Assembly (NCBI RefSeq): GCF_017347585.1
Contig: NZ_AP024480.1
Span: forward strand, 1,262,001-1,326,000
Reading direction: 5' to 3'
Length of the DNA: 64,000 bases
Source: Caldicellulosiruptor diazotrophicus
GTDB taxonomy: Bacteria; Bacillota; Thermoanaerobacteria; Caldicellulosiruptorales; Caldicellulosiruptoraceae
Shown: piece by piece, positions 43,780 to 54,295 of the stretch
How positions within the stretch are numbered: the first letter of the stretch is position 1
How the letters are laid out: each line of letters opens with the position of its first letter
The notes under the pieces: model-generated
Databases searched by the model: none
What the model was told of the DNA's origin: nothing
What the model saw: only the letters and a program-made list of their open reading frames with translations
Program-made: the position numbers and the translations under genes

Positions 43780-44439
43780 TTATTGCACTGTGATGGAATC
43801 CTTAATACTCTCGAATATCTTCTCCCCAATACCATTTACATTCTTTATCTCTTCAATACTTTTAAATGGACCATGCTTTTGTCTATATTCTATTATCCTT
43901 TCAGCAAGTTTATCACCAATTCTATCAAGAGTTTTCAACTCCTCCTTTGTTGCAGTATTGATATTTATTTTTCCTTCACCTGCAGAAATTGTTTCTTGTT
44001 TCGTCCCACTTGAGGAAGGAGGCAACATACTTTTTGACTGTATTTCGCTCATCTTTGGAATATAAATCTTTTGCCCATCAGAAATTTTCTCGGCAAGATT
44101 AATTGAATTCAAGTCACTTCCTGGCAAAGCTCCACCCGCCAAAATTAAGGCATCGTTTATTCTGCTGCCTGGCAAAAGCTCATAAACTCCTGGATTTTTT
44201 ACGTTTCCGCACACATAGACAACATATTTTTGCTGAGAATCTTGGATATTTGTCTCAGCTGTTTTTCCACCTTCATTGTTCATTATGTCATTGTCGCTTT
44301 CTTGTGACTCAAGGGTAACCACTTCTCCGGTGCTTTTGTCTAAAAAATTATTGCGTGTGAAATACTGGTATATATTTAGTGTAAGAAGCACAGCAATTAT
44401 CACAATCATAACCTTTTCTCTTTTTGTAAATATAGGCAT
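43780..44439 (-). CDS. comEA: ComEA-type competence DNA-binding protein
   Basis: The 219 residues have an N-terminal membrane anchor (about residues 8-25), a variable linker, an SLBB domain (YVVYVCGNVKNPGVYELLPGS) and two helix-hairpin-helix motifs at the C-terminus (INTATKEELKTLDRIGDKLA and VNGIGEKIFESIKD). ComEA binds incoming double-stranded DNA at the cell surface during transformation. No comEC follows; the next gene downstream is DUF177 with its own promoter. Divergent from the plus-strand carboxypeptidase. Confidence 0.92.
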   Translation of the reverse strand: MPIFTKREKVMIVIIAVLLTLNIYQYFTRNNFLDKSTGEVVTLESQESDNDIMNNEGGKTAETNIQDSQQKYVVYVCGNVKNPGVYELLPGSRINDALILAGGALPGSDLNSINLAEKISDGQKIYIPKMSEIQSKSMLPPSSSGTKQETISAGEGKININTATKEELKTLDRIGDKLAERIIEYRQKHGPFKSIEEIKNVNGIGEKIFESIKDSITVQ

Positions 44440-44511
44440 TTTATTTCACCTTCTTTTTTTTGATTGTAGTACTTCACAGGAGAATAAAAAGTTTTGCCAG
44501 AAGTCCAGCAA

Positions 44512-44539
44512 TTGACATAAAAGCTGGTCATAATATATA
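44512..44539 (+). promoter_or_regulatory. Promoter of the plus-strand D,D-carboxypeptidase
   Basis: A perfect TTGACA (44512-44517) and TATATA (44534-44539) are separated by 16 bp, about 50 bases upstream of the ATG at 44590. A GGCGGTGA ribosome site follows. Assigned by inspection. Confidence 0.65.
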
Positions 44540-44589
44540 CTTATTTTATCACATGCAAACAAAATTTTTAAAGGCGGTGACAGTATTTA

Positions 44590-45945
44590 ATGTCTCAGTT
44601 TCTAAAAAAGATAGGGTTATATCTAATTATCTTTGCACTTCTTTTTGCAATACTTTTTACATACCCTTTATATACATACTCACAGCAAGAGTCCCCAGAC
44701 AAACTTGGCTTGAGCGCAAAATCAGCCATTTTAGTTGAAGCACATACGGGGCAGATTTTATTTGAAAAAAATCCTAATTTAATATGCTTTCCTGCAAGTA
44801 CTACCAAGGTTCTCACAGCACTTGTTGCTATATCATATGAACATGATCTTAACAAGATATTTAAAGTTTCTTCAAAAGCCACAATGATTGAACCAGGAAG
44901 TAGCAGTTACTATCTTAACCCAGGGGAGACTATATCTTTCCAGGACCTCCTTTATGCTATGCTTTTGATATCTGCAAACGATGCAGCTAATGTGATTGCT
45001 GAAAATATAGCTGGTAATATCCCAGCATTTGTTGAAAAAATGAACCAATACGCAAAAAGTATTGGTACCAAAAATTCTCATTTTGTAAATCCAAATGGAC
45101 TTCATTCTCCTCAGCACTATACAACTGCTTATGATTTGAGCCTTATTGCAAGACAGGCTTATCAAAATAAGATTTTGAGAAAGATATTTTCTACAGTTGA
45201 ATATAGAATTACAACCGCTTCAATGCATAAAAAAACTGAGTGGCAGATAATTTATAATATAAATAAACTTCTGCGTAAAAACTCTAAATATTATTACCCA
45301 TATGCAACAGGAATAAAAACAGGTTATACAGCCCAGGCAAAAAGATGCTTAATTGCCTCTGCTAAAAAAGACGACATTGAACTTATCGCTGTTATTCTCT
45401 CTTCTGAAGATGCTTTTTCAGATGCAATTAAGCTATTTAATTACGGTTTTAACAACTTTAAAAGAGAGAAACTTTTTTCAGAGAATCAAATTGTTGGTAA
45501 AGTATTGATAGATAAAACAAATCATAAATGGCTGGATGGATATCTTAAAACTCCTGTTTATGTTCTTCAAAATGTTTACTCTCCAGCAGAATCTGACTTA
45601 ACTTACACTGTAGACTTTTTAAAAGACTTAAAACTGCCAGTATATAAAGACACAGTCATCGGAAATGTGTATGTGTACAGTAAGGGATATCTCATCAGTT
45701 CCATACCTGTTCTTTCATATGAAAGATATGAAATGCAAACTTCAAAGAAAATTTTACAGAATGTAAAAAATGGATTGATAAAGGGTACTAAAGTAGTGAT
45801 AGAAATCTTGGCAGGAATTATCTTGTGTGTGCTACTATTTACAGTTATAACTATAATCAGGTTTAAGCGTAAAAAAATGAGACTAAAACTCAGGTCGACA
45901 AAAACAATAGATTTTTCAACATTACAAAATAAAAAATTAAAATAA
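44590..45945 (+). CDS. D-alanyl-D-alanine carboxypeptidase (PBP5 family), second copy
   Basis: The 451 residues have a signal peptide (about 11-32, with LYLIIFALLFAILFTY), catalytic SxxK in PASTTKVLTALVA, SxN in LISANDAANVIA and KTG in GIKTGYTAQAKR, then a C-terminal domain. Unlike the enzyme at 22408 it ends in a true membrane helix (about 405-427, with VIEILAGIILCVLLFTVI) and a basic tail. It should trim D-Ala from peptidoglycan stem peptides. It is a single plus-strand gene between comEA (divergent) and leuS (convergent). Confidence 0.92.
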   Translation: MSQFLKKIGLYLIIFALLFAILFTYPLYTYSQQESPDKLGLSAKSAILVEAHTGQILFEKNPNLICFPASTTKVLTALVAISYEHDLNKIFKVSSKATMIEPGSSSYYLNPGETISFQDLLYAMLLISANDAANVIAENIAGNIPAFVEKMNQYAKSIGTKNSHFVNPNGLHSPQHYTTAYDLSLIARQAYQNKILRKIFSTVEYRITTASMHKKTEWQIIYNINKLLRKNSKYYYPYATGIKTGYTAQAKRCLIASAKKDDIELIAVILSSEDAFSDAIKLFNYGFNNFKREKLFSENQIVGKVLIDKTNHKWLDGYLKTPVYVLQNVYSPAESDLTYTVDFLKDLKLPVYKDTVIGNVYVYSKGYLISSIPVLSYERYEMQTSKKILQNVKNGLIKGTKVVIEILAGIILCVLLFTVITIIRFKRKKMRLKLRSTKTIDFSTLQNKKLK

Positions 45946-45980
45946 AGAGGGCACAACGTAAATGCCCTCTTTATTATTTT
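45943..45980. terminator. Bidirectional terminator between the carboxypeptidase and leuS
   Basis: A perfect 11-bp inverted repeat (TAAAGAGGGCA at 45943-45953 with TGCCCTCTTTA at 45963-45973, 9-base loop) is flanked by T-rich sequence on the plus side and by A/T sequence on the other. It lies between two convergent stops. Confidence 0.85.
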
Positions 45981-48427
45981 ACAACAATGTTAACAAGTCT
46001 ATTTTTCACATACACAAACTTAACTATTTCCTTCCCATTCAAAAGCGCTTTAAGTTTCTGGTCATTGATAACTGCCTGTTTCACTTCTTCTTCTGTCATA
46101 TCCACAGAGATGTTCATCCTTGACCTTACCTTGCCATTTATCTGAATAGCAATCTCTACGTTCTTTCGAACAAGAGCAGCTTCATCGTACTGCGGCCAGC
46201 TTACCTCTTCAATGTCCTCACCAAACCCCATAATCTCCCATAGCTCACATGCAATGTGGGGTGTAAATGGATAAATCAATATTAACAAATTCCTGAGTGT
46301 ATCAACAATTAAATCTTTATTTAATTTTCCATTCTCCTTATACTCATACAAAAAATTCAAAAGTTCCATGATAGTACTGATAGCAGTGTTAAAGTTGAAC
46401 CTCTCTCCTATATCCTCTGTGACCTTTTTAATTGTATAATTTAATCTATATTTTAGTTCATCGTCAAGTTCAGACTCACCAATAAGATTATCATCTGCAA
46501 GTTTGTTTTTAAGTTCTATATAAAGTCTCCACAGCCTATTTAAAAACCTAAAACATCCCTCAACACCTTGGTCTGACCACTCTAAATCTCTCTCCGGCGG
46601 TGCAGCAAAAAGTATAAATAGCCTTGCTGTGTCAGCTCCATACTTTTCTACTATGTCTTCAGGACTGACTATATTTCCAAGCGATTTTGACATCTTTGCT
46701 CCATCTTTTAACACCATGCCTTGCGTCAAGAGGTTCTTGAAAGGCTCTTCAAAAGGTACATAGCCAAGGTCATATAGCACCTTTGTAAAGAACCTAGAAT
46801 ACAGAAGATGCAATATAGCGTGTTCAACCCCACCAATATACTGGTCAACAGGGAGCCAGTAAGAAACAATGGATTTTTCGAAAGGTTTTTGATCATTTTT
46901 GGGGTCTGTGTATCTAAAATAATACCATGATGAACATATAAATGTGTCCATTGTATCAGTTTCTCTCTTTGCAGGCTCCCCACACTTTGGACATGTAGTG
47001 TTGACAAACTCTTCACAGTAAGAAAGTGGTGACTGCCCTGTTGGTTTAAACTCAACATTGTAAGGCAGCAAAACAGGCAAATCATCCTCAGGTACAGGAA
47101 CAACCCCACATTTATCACAATATACAATAGGAATTGGAGCTCCCCAATAACGCTGTCTCGATATTAACCAATCTCTAAGTTTATACGTTACACATGCCCT
47201 GCCAACACCTTTTTGTTCCAAATGCTGTGTTATCTTTTTCATGGCCTCTGTATTTTTAAGCCCATCAAAAATTCCAGAATTAATCAAGACACCTTCGTCT
47301 TCATAGGCATTTTGAAGATTTTCGATGTCAATACCTTCACCTTTTATTACAACTTTAATAGGGAGATTATATTTTTTAGCAAACTCAAAGTCCCTTTGGT
47401 CATGCGCAGGAACACCCATTACAGCCCCTGTTCCATAATCAACCAGCACATAATTTGCAATATATATTGGAACTCTTTCACCTGTTAGAGGATGAATAGC
47501 ATATCCACCCGTAAACCTTCCCTCTTTTTCTGTTTCTGTAGAAGTTCTCTCAATCTCATTTAGATATTGCATCTTTTCGATAAATTCCAAACACTCTTTC
47601 TCTTGAGGTTTTCCTGCTATTATCTCTTTTGTTAAGGGATGTTCTGGAGCCAAAACAAGGTATGTGACACCAAAAAGAGTATCAGGTCTTGTAGTAAACA
47701 CTTTTATTTTTTTACCTAAGCCTTCAATTTCAAACTCAATCTCTGCACCTTCACTTTTCCCTATCCAGTTTTTTTGCATTATCTTTACCTTTTCTGGCCA
47801 ACCGTCGAGCTTTTCTATATCACGAAGAAGTCTTTCTGCATAGTTGGTAATCCTAAAAAACCATTGCTCTAAATCTTTTTTACCAACAAGTGATTTACAT
47901 CTTTCACATCTACCATTTACAACCTGTTCATTTGCAAGCACTGTCTCACACGATGGACACCAGTTCACATATGACCTCTTTCTATAGGCAAGTCCGGCTT
48001 TATAAAACTGCAAAAACATCCACTGAGTCCATTTATAATAGTCTGGATGACATGTGGCTACTTCTCTATCCCAATCATAGCTAATTCCAAGTTCCATAAG
48101 CTGTTTTTTCATATTCTCAATGTTTGACCATGTCCAGTCAGAAGGATGAATTCCATGCTTTATAGCAGCATTTTCAGCTGGTAATCCAAAAGCGTCCCAG
48201 CCCATCGGGTGCAAAACGTTGTATCCTTTTAATCTCATAAATCGAGCAAATACATCTCCAATCGAATAGTTCCTAACATGTCCCATATGAAGCTTTCCTG
48301 AAGGATATGGAAACATCTCAAGAACATAATATTTTGGTTTTGGACTGTCCTCTGATACTTTGTATTTGTTCTGTGAAAACCATTTTTGCTGCCATTTCTT
48401 TTCAATTTCTTTAAAATTATATTCCAT
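45974..48427 (-). CDS. leuS: Leucyl-tRNA synthetase
   Basis: The class I synthetase of 817 residues has the HMGH motif ([14 protein letters not shown]), an editing domain ([20 protein letters not shown]), a zinc-type insertion ([12 protein letters not shown] and [11 protein letters not shown]), the KMSKS loop (AKMSKSLGN) and the C-terminal anticodon and tail domains. I take the ATG at 48427, 8 bases after GGGGGT; the frame is open to 48454. It lies 46 bp downstream of rsfS, and no T-box fits in that gap. Confidence 0.96.
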   Translation of the reverse strand: MEYNFKEIEKKWQQKWFSQNKYKVSEDSPKPKYYVLEMFPYPSGKLHMGHVRNYSIGDVFARFMRLKGYNVLHPMGWDAFGLPAENAAIKHGIHPSDWTWSNIENMKKQLMELGISYDWDREVATCHPDYYKWTQWMFLQFYKAGLAYRKRSYVNWCPSCETVLANEQVVNGRCERCKSLVGKKDLEQWFFRITNYAERLLRDIEKLDGWPEKVKIMQKNWIGKSEGAEIEFEIEGLGKKIKVFTTRPDTLFGVTYLVLAPEHPLTKEIIAGKPQEKECLEFIEKMQYLNEIERTSTETEKEGRFTGGYAIHPLTGERVPIYIANYVLVDYGTGAVMGVPAHDQRDFEFAKKYNLPIKVVIKGEGIDIENLQNAYEDEGVLINSGIFDGLKNTEAMKKITQHLEQKGVGRACVTYKLRDWLISRQRYWGAPIPIVYCDKCGVVPVPEDDLPVLLPYNVEFKPTGQSPLSYCEEFVNTTCPKCGEPAKRETDTMDTFICSSWYYFRYTDPKNDQKPFEKSIVSYWLPVDQYIGGVEHAILHLLYSRFFTKVLYDLGYVPFEEPFKNLLTQGMVLKDGAKMSKSLGNIVSPEDIVEKYGADTARLFILFAAPPERDLEWSDQGVEGCFRFLNRLWRLYIELKNKLADDNLIGESELDDELKYRLNYTIKKVTEDIGERFNFNTAISTIMELLNFLYEYKENGKLNKDLIVDTLRNLLILIYPFTPHIACELWEIMGFGEDIEEVSWPQYDEAALVRKNVEIAIQINGKVRSRMNISVDMTEEEVKQAVINDQKLKALLNGKEIVKFVYVKNRLVNIVVK

Positions 48428-48473
48428 TTTTTCATACCCCCATTGATTTTTCATTTGAATCAGTTAGTTATTA

Positions 48474-48806
48474 CTACAATGCTGCAATCTCAATCTTTTG
48501 AGCATCTATCCACAAACGTTCAAGGTTATAAAATTCTCTCTCTTTTTCGTGGAAGATATGAAGAATTATATTACCAAAGTCTACAACAACCCATCTGAAA
48601 CTCTCTTTACCTTCAATTCTTAAAATATGCACTGGCTCCTTTTCCTCTATCTCATCCACAATGGCTTTTACGTGTTGAACATTCGAAGCACTGCATATAA
48701 TAAAATAGTCTGCTATTATGGTTAGCTTTGAAATGTCCAAAACCACTATATCCTGAGCTTTTTTGTCAGATAAAAGCTTTACAATCTCATATATTTTTTG
48801 TTCCAA
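48474..48806 (-). CDS. rsfS: Ribosome silencing factor RsfS
   Basis: The 110 residues match RsfS/YbeB: KKAQDIVVLDISKLTIIADYFIICS, then the WVVVDFGNIILHIFHEKEREFYNLERLW signature (in shorter overlapping form). It binds L14 and blocks subunit joining in starving cells. The start is a TTG behind AAAGGGG. It ends the nadD-yqeK-LCP-rsfS run, a conserved order. Confidence 0.94.
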   Translation of the reverse strand: MEQKIYEIVKLLSDKKAQDIVVLDISKLTIIADYFIICSASNVQHVKAIVDEIEEKEPVHILRIEGKESFRWVVVDFGNIILHIFHEKEREFYNLERLWIDAQKIEIAAL

Positions 48807-48827
48807 TTTGTTTTTTTCACCCCTTTT

Positions 48828-50039
48828 TTATTTTACTTTAATATAAATATCATATTTTTCATCATAGTCTGGTGAATAAACCACCTGAAAAGTTGAAAGA
48901 TCAATGTCATTTCTCAATTGTTCAATATATTTTCTGTTAACTCTCTTTAGCTCAATTGTAGAATTTTGAATACTCTTTTGACTCACCAATACAACATTTA
49001 CATATCCTTTTGACTCAAGCTCACTTTTGAGCAAAGCTGCCTTTTCACTGCCACTTTCTCCTATCACTTTTATTCTGATATTTTCCTTTACTATCTCTGG
49101 CTCATTTAAATCTTCAACAAACCGTTTGCATTTTTCTTCATCCAATATATAGTAAGAAACATTATCAATATACTTAGGATAGCCCGGCAGTACAGCTGTC
49201 ATTATATTTTGGCTACTGAATTTACCTGCATTTTGGACAAACCAAATCATTTCACTTCTCGTAAAATTATGGTCAACGTATTTTGTTGCTGTTTGGATAA
49301 TACTTGGGAGTTTTATAAGGTTTTGTGGTTTTAATACCTTCTCAATCAAAGCAAACACAAATTTTTTCTGCATCTCAATTCTGCCTAAATCCCCGCCTCT
49401 TCCATATTCTTTGCCGTTTGAATTGTGTCGCCAGCGCAAAAATTCAACTGCCTTTTCCCCATCCAAATGTTGAAGACCCGCAGGAATATCTATAAAAAGC
49501 TCTTTGCCCGGTGTTGTATCTTTGTAGTATAAATGAAAAGGAACTTCAACATCCACTCCACCAACTGCATCAACAATTTTTTTGACCGCTTCATAATTTA
49601 ATGCTACATACCTGTCAATTTTTATGCCCAGAAGATTTTCTACAGTATTTATGGCCAATTTTGACTTGCCATAGGCATATGCAGCATTTATTTTTGAATA
49701 TCCCCTTATGCCCTCTATCTTTACTCGTGTATCCCTTGGAATAGAAATAATAACCGGTTGAAAATCTTTCTGGATACGGATAAGCATTATGGTGTCTGAC
49801 CTTCCACCTTCTTTTTCATCTCCTCCAAAAACCAAAATGTTCATTGGCAAATTATTCTCAAGACCATTTGTTTCAGTATTTGTAACTTTTTCAATGAGAC
49901 TATTTATAATTGGCGGAAGTGTCTTTGTATTTTTATAATAGAGGGCTGTTATAACTGTTAACAAAAATAAAATTGCTACAGTTACTAAAAAAGAAGCTAA
50001 AAACATCTTTGCTTCTTTCTTGATTCGTATCTTCTTCAC
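48828..50039 (-). CDS. LytR-CpsA-Psr (LCP) family protein with LytR_C domain
   Basis: The 403 residues contain an N-terminal membrane helix (about 14-33), an LCP catalytic domain with NILVFGGDEKEGGRSDTIML, IPRDTRVKIEG and the VEFLRWRHNSNGKEYGRGGDLGR segment, and a C-terminal LytR_C-type domain (about 300-395). LCP enzymes transfer lipid-linked polymers such as teichoic acids or capsule to peptidoglycan. The GTG start overlaps the yqeK stop. A second LCP protein is at 56493-57830. Confidence 0.9.
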   Translation of the reverse strand: MKKIRIKKEAKMFLASFLVTVAILFLLTVITALYYKNTKTLPPIINSLIEKVTNTETNGLENNLPMNILVFGGDEKEGGRSDTIMLIRIQKDFQPVIISIPRDTRVKIEGIRGYSKINAAYAYGKSKLAINTVENLLGIKIDRYVALNYEAVKKIVDAVGGVDVEVPFHLYYKDTTPGKELFIDIPAGLQHLDGEKAVEFLRWRHNSNGKEYGRGGDLGRIEMQKKFVFALIEKVLKPQNLIKLPSIIQTATKYVDHNFTRSEMIWFVQNAGKFSSQNIMTAVLPGYPKYIDNVSYYILDEEKCKRFVEDLNEPEIVKENIRIKVIGESGSEKAALLKSELESKGYVNVVLVSQKSIQNSTIELKRVNRKYIEQLRNDIDLSTFQVVYSPDYDEKYDIYIKVK

Positions 50040-50614
50040 TTTGTTTCACCGCTTTCTCGTAAGATAAGCCAGTTTCTTGCATAAATAGTATTGGGATGTA
50101 TTAATCCACCACGGTCAATTACATACTTTAAAGTGTTATCCATAGCCATTACAACAGCTTTTGCTAAATTTTCAAACGATTTTTCTCTAAGCCTCTCTAC
50201 ATGTTCGAACTTTCTTGAAGGTTCAATCAAATCCGCCACATAAATTATCATTTCTAATTTTGACATATTTTCTCTTCCTGTTGTATGATACGCAATAGCA
50301 TTTAAGATATCAATATCTTCTATTCCAAAGAGCTTTCTTGCTAAATAACTTCCAGCAGGACCGTGTAAAAGTTCTATTTGATTTCTCATAACGTTATCTA
50401 TAACTATACCAGATTTCAATGCACAATTCAACAACTGCTGCTTATCAAGGCATTTTGCAACATCATGAACAAGACCTGCAATCATCGCTTTTTTTGTATC
50501 TTCATCAAATCTCTCTGCAAGCTTTACTGCACACTCCATTGTCCCGATCGAATGCACATACCTTTTTTCATCCAAAAGTTCTTTTAATTTATCTTTAATC
50601 TGTTCAATTTTCAC
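50036..50614 (-). CDS. yqeK: YqeK HD-domain hydrolase (Ap4A hydrolase family)
   Basis: The 192-residue HD protein has RYVHSIGTMECAVKLAERF, AGLVHDVAKCLDKQQLL and AIAYHTTGRENMS as metal-binding segments, and YVADLIEPSRKFEHVERLR at the conserved C-terminal part. YqeK enzymes split Ap4A symmetrically. It overlaps nadD and the LCP gene with 4-base GTGA overlaps. Confidence 0.92.
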   Translation of the reverse strand: MKIEQIKDKLKELLDEKRYVHSIGTMECAVKLAERFDEDTKKAMIAGLVHDVAKCLDKQQLLNCALKSGIVIDNVMRNQIELLHGPAGSYLARKLFGIEDIDILNAIAYHTTGRENMSKLEMIIYVADLIEPSRKFEHVERLREKSFENLAKAVVMAMDNTLKYVIDRGGLIHPNTIYARNWLILRESGETK

Positions 50615-51201
50615 CTTTTATAAAGCCCCTTTCTCTTTATATATTCTTCCACCTTTGGATGAACCATATATCTTATACTTTTGTTTTTACGAATCAATTT
50701 TCTTATCTCTGTTGATGATATATCAACAATAGGCACTTGAATTAGAGTAATCTCTTGCATGTATTTAGAATAAAGATTTTCTATTTCTTTTTTTATCGAA
50801 CATAAATCTCTTTCTCTCGGAAGAACAATAAGAGGGTATCTTTTAAGAATCTCTTCTGCCTTGTACCAATTTACTATCTCTGTCAAATTATCACTTCCAA
50901 TAATAAAATACACTTTTTCATAAAGAGATGAAAAATATTCAAGAGTATCTATTGTCCAACTTGGACCGTCTTTTTTAATTTCATAGTCACTTATATCAAA
51001 ACTTGGATTATCTTCTATTGAAAGTTTAACCATTGCAAATCTATCGAAGGCATCTGCTACATCCTCAACTTTGTGCGGGGGACGCCCATTAGGAACAAAT
51101 ATAACTTTTTGTACTTGAGAGAAATTTAAAACATACTGAGCCATAATTAGATGCCCAATGTGTATAGGATTAAAAGTACCTCCAAATAACGCTACTTTCA
51201 T
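50611..51201 (-). CDS. nadD: Nicotinate-nucleotide adenylyltransferase
   Basis: The 196 residues carry the nucleotidyltransferase motif GGTFNPIHIGHLIMAQ, the FVPNGRPPHK segment and the ISSTEIRKLI motif near the C-terminus. It makes deamido-NAD from nicotinate mononucleotide. It starts at an ATG behind AAGGAG and heads the nadD-yqeK-LCP-rsfS unit. Confidence 0.95.
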   Translation of the reverse strand: MKVALFGGTFNPIHIGHLIMAQYVLNFSQVQKVIFVPNGRPPHKVEDVADAFDRFAMVKLSIEDNPSFDISDYEIKKDGPSWTIDTLEYFSSLYEKVYFIIGSDNLTEIVNWYKAEEILKRYPLIVLPRERDLCSIKKEIENLYSKYMQEITLIQVPIVDISSTEIRKLIRKNKSIRYMVHPKVEEYIKRKGLYKR

Positions 51202-51240
51202 TTACAGACTCCTTGAAAAATTCTTCATATCTAAGATATT

Positions 51241-51269
51241 ATAATAAAATAAATCCTTTTAAATCTCAA
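51241..51269 (-). promoter_or_regulatory. Candidate promoter of nadD
   Basis: On the minus strand TTGAGA (51264-51269) and TATTAT (51241-51246) are separated by 17 bp, about 40 bases upstream of the nadD ATG. A TATAAT overlaps a few bases further on and could serve as an alternative -10. Confidence 0.5.
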
Positions 51270-51288
51270 GAAAAATTAAGTTAGCTCG

Positions 51289-51317
51289 TTGCATAATTAT
51301 TCATTTAGGTGTATAAT
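51289..51317 (+). promoter_or_regulatory. argGH promoter overlapped by an ARG box
   Basis: TTGCAT (51289-51294) and a perfect TATAAT (51312-51317) are 17 bp apart. The -35 lies inside TGCATAATTATTCA (51290-51303), which differs from the ArgR consensus TGAATAATTATTCA at one position. ArgR with bound arginine would cover the -35 and repress the genes. A GGGGAGATAAACAAA ribosome site precedes the argG ATG at 51359. Confidence 0.8.
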
Positions 51318-51358
51318 TTTATAAAATCAATTAATTTACATGAGGGGAGATAAACAAA

Positions 51359-52570
51359 ATGAAGCTGAACAAAGTAGTTTTGGCATATTCAGGCGGACTT
51401 GATACTTCAGTTATTATCCCTTGGCTTAAAGAAAACTATGACTGCGAAGTAATTGCTGTTGTTGTTGATGTAGGTCAGGAAGATGACTTTGAAAAAATAA
51501 AAGAAAGAGCTTTCAAGACAGGTGCTTCAAAGGTTTACATTGAAGATGCTAAAGAAGAGTTTGTGAATGAATATATATTCCCCACTTTAAAAGCTGGAGC
51601 TATTTATGAGGGAAAATATCTGCTTGGAACATCAATGGCAAGACCTTTAATTGCGAAGAAACTTGTCAATATCGCAAAAAAAGAAAACGCCGATGCAATA
51701 GCGCACGGTGCAACAGGAAAAGGAAACGACCAGGTAAGATTTGAAGTGACAATTAAAGCGCTTATGCCACAAATAAAGATAATAGCTCCTTGGCGAATTT
51801 GGAATCTAAAATCGCGCGATGCCGAGCTTAATTACCTTGCCCAAAAAGGAATTGATATTCCTTTTAAAAAAGAGGATAGTTATAGCATGGATGGGAATAT
51901 ATGGCATCTTTCACATGAAGGACTTGATTTAGAAGATCCATGGAATATGCCAGACTATGACAAGGTATTAAAAATTACAAAAAATCCACTTAAACTTACT
52001 GATTCTCCAGAAAGCGTGGAAATTGAATTCGAAAAAGGGATTCCTGTGAAGATAAATGGTCAGAAAATGAATGGAGTGGAACTTCTAAAAACCTTGAACG
52101 AATTAGGGGCAAATCATGGAATCGGCATTGCTGATATAGTTGAAAACAGACTTGTTGGAATGAAATCGCGTGGCGTGTATGAAACTCCTGGCGGGACAAT
52201 TTTGCACTATGCTCATAGAGAATTAGAATATCTTTGCCTTGACAGAGCTACTTTGCATTTTAAAGAGATGGTAGCTATCAGATTTGCTGAACTTGTTTAT
52301 GATGGACTTTGGTTTTCGCCGTTAAGAGAAGCACTTTCAGCTTTTGTTGACAAAACCCAAGAGGTTGTTAATGGCACAGTAAAACTCGTACTATACAGAG
52401 GTAACATCTATTCAGCTGGCTCAAAATCACCAAATTCGCTATATATTAAAGACCTTGCAACCTTTGAAGAAGACCAAATGTATAATCAAAAGGATGCCGA
52501 GGGATTTATAAACTTGTTTGGCTTGCCTTTGAAGGTATTTGGAATGATAAACAGAAGGGAGGATGAATAA
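51359..52570 (+). CDS. argG: Argininosuccinate synthase
   Basis: The 403 residues show the PP-loop ATP motif [15 protein letters not shown], the [15 protein letters not shown] signature and the [18 protein letters not shown] segment. The enzyme joins citrulline and aspartate using ATP in arginine synthesis. It overlaps argH by 8 bases and is transcribed from a promoter that overlaps an ARG box. Confidence 0.97.
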   Translation: MKLNKVVLAYSGGLDTSVIIPWLKENYDCEVIAVVVDVGQEDDFEKIKERAFKTGASKVYIEDAKEEFVNEYIFPTLKAGAIYEGKYLLGTSMARPLIAKKLVNIAKKENADAIAHGATGKGNDQVRFEVTIKALMPQIKIIAPWRIWNLKSRDAELNYLAQKGIDIPFKKEDSYSMDGNIWHLSHEGLDLEDPWNMPDYDKVLKITKNPLKLTDSPESVEIEFEKGIPVKINGQKMNGVELLKTLNELGANHGIGIADIVENRLVGMKSRGVYETPGGTILHYAHRELEYLCLDRATLHFKEMVAIRFAELVYDGLWFSPLREALSAFVDKTQEVVNGTVKLVLYRGNIYSAGSKSPNSLYIKDLATFEEDQMYNQKDAEGFINLFGLPLKVFGMINRREDE

Positions 52571-53951
52571 TCTGAAACTCTGGGAAGGCAGGTTCTCAAA
52601 GTCTACAGCACAGATTTTTGATCTTTTTAATGCTTCTATTATGACTGACATAAAACTCTTTGAATACGACATTCTTGGGTCTGTCGCCCACGTTAAAATG
52701 CTTGCAAGGTGTAATATTATTCTTGAGGATGAGTCAAAACTTATCATAGATAGTCTCTATCAAATATTAGAAGATTTTAAATCAGGTAAAATCGAATTTG
52801 AAGTTTCTGATGAAGATGTCCACATGCTGATTGAAAAAGAGCTCATAAAGAGAATAGGAGAAGTTGGCAAAAAGGTTCACACAGCCAGAAGCAGAAACGA
52901 CCAAGTTGTTCTTGACGAGAGACTATTTTGTCGTGAAAAGAATTTGTATCTTCAAGAACTGATAAAAACATTAATAAACACCATTGTAAACTTAGCCGAA
53001 GAAAATATTGATGTAATTATGCCAGGGTTTACTCATCTGCAAAAAGCTCAGCCTGTTCTTTTTTCTCATTATATTCTAGCATATGCTCATATGTTAAAAA
53101 GAGATTTGTTAAGACTAAGACATAACTACAGTATGACAAATTCCAGTCCACTTGGTAGTGCTGCTTTAGCAGGAACCACATTTAAAATAGATAGATTCTT
53201 TGTGGCAAATGAACTTGGTTTTGAAAGCGTAACAGAAAACAGTATCGACACTGTGTCTGATAGGGATTTTATACTTGAGATGTTATTTTCACTTGCCATG
53301 ATTCAGATGCATCTTTCTCGACTTGCAGAAGATTTTATTATATTTAATACTGACGAGTTTAAATTTATTGAACTTGATGATAGTTTCTGTTCAGGTAGTA
53401 GCATAATGCCACAAAAGAAAAATCCTGACGCTCTGGAGCTTATCCGTGGTAAGACAGGAAGAGTATATGCAAACTTGATTGGACTTTTAACAGTACTAAA
53501 GGGTTTGCCTCTTTCATACAACAAAGATTTGCAGGAAGACAAAGAATTTTTATTTGATTCCATTGAAACGGGAGAAATGAGTTTAATAATAATAAATGAA
53601 ATACTCAAAACTCTCAAAATTAACAAAGAGAATATGATAAGTTCCTGCAAATCTGGATTTATCAATGCAACAGACCTTGCAGATTACTTGGTTGCAAAGG
53701 GATTAGCTTTTAGAGATGCCCATTTTATTGTAGGAAACATTGTAAAGTACTGTATTGAAAGCGGCAAAACATTTGAAGACTTATCGTTAGAGGAATATAA
53801 AAGATTTTGTGAGAAGATTCAAGAGGATGTATATCAATTTATAAATATTGAAACCTGCGTAAATCGGAGAAAAAGCTATGGCGGGACTTCACTGGAGAGT
53901 GTAAGAAAGCAAATTGATAATCTTAAAGAATTTTTAAAAAACTTAGAATAA
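52563..53951 (+). CDS. argH: Argininosuccinate lyase
   Basis: The 462 residues match Arg[37 protein letters not shown], the catalytic [19 protein letters not shown] loop and [13 protein letters not shown]. It splits argininosuccinate to arginine and fumarate. The ATG lies inside the end of argG, behind AGAAGGGAGG. It is followed by a terminator. Confidence 0.97.
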   Translation: MNNLKLWEGRFSKSTAQIFDLFNASIMTDIKLFEYDILGSVAHVKMLARCNIILEDESKLIIDSLYQILEDFKSGKIEFEVSDEDVHMLIEKELIKRIGEVGKKVHTARSRNDQVVLDERLFCREKNLYLQELIKTLINTIVNLAEENIDVIMPGFTHLQKAQPVLFSHYILAYAHMLKRDLLRLRHNYSMTNSSPLGSAALAGTTFKIDRFFVANELGFESVTENSIDTVSDRDFILEMLFSLAMIQMHLSRLAEDFIIFNTDEFKFIELDDSFCSGSSIMPQKKNPDALELIRGKTGRVYANLIGLLTVLKGLPLSYNKDLQEDKEFLFDSIETGEMSLIIINEILKTLKINKENMISSCKSGFINATDLADYLVAKGLAFRDAHFIVGNIVKYCIESGKTFEDLSLEEYKRFCEKIQEDVYQFINIETCVNRRKSYGGTSLESVRKQIDNLKEFLKNLE

Positions 53952-53974
53952 TATATTGAAAATGAATTAGATTT

Positions 53975-54018
53975 AAGGTGGGTGTTCAAGGTGGATGCTA
54001 ATCACTCACCTTTTTTGT
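53975..54018 (+). terminator. Terminator of argGH
   Basis: The stem AAGGTGGGTG (53975-53984) pairs with CACTCACCTT (54003-54012) with one G-T pair, followed by six T. It lies 24 bp after the argH stop. Confidence 0.8.
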
Positions 54019-54208
54019 TTTTTGTAGCCAGAATCTATTTAGATTTTTAAGAAAGAGTATAAAAAAGTATATGGAAGTATAGTTGGCAAAAACGTTAATA
54101 ACAATATGCTCACAGAAGCTTGTTACCAACCATGTTCTTAAGAAGCTGTGAAAAATACATCTTTTCGAACTTTGATGCCGAATTTTTGATTTGAAATAGA
54201 TGATAACG
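54019..54208. other. Unassigned spacer between argH and rplY terminators
   Basis: About 190 bases between two terminators with no convincing gene. A 74-residue minus-strand frame (53998-54222) overlaps both hairpins, lacks a ribosome site and resembles no family known to me. On the plus strand, frames are broken by several stops. It may be a decayed gene or an insertion remnant, but I see no terminal repeats. Confidence 0.4.
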
Positions 54209-54250
54209 AAAAAAGGTGGCATATTTGTTTGTTGTTGCCACCTTTCTTTA
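54209..54250 (-). terminator. Terminator of rplY
   Basis: A perfect 10-bp stem (AAAGGTGGCA at 54212-54221 with TGCCACCTTT at 54236-54245, 14-base loop) is followed on the minus strand by a run of T. It lies about 45 bases after the rplY stop at 54296. Confidence 0.83.
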
Positions 54251-54295
54251 TTCGCAATTTTATATTAGTCACATTTTTTAATCTTTTCTGTGTTA

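Noticed and set aside
53998-54222. A 74-codon minus-strand frame between argH and rplY
   Set aside because: It overlaps both flanking terminator hairpins, has no Shine-Dalgarno and an unconvincing composition.
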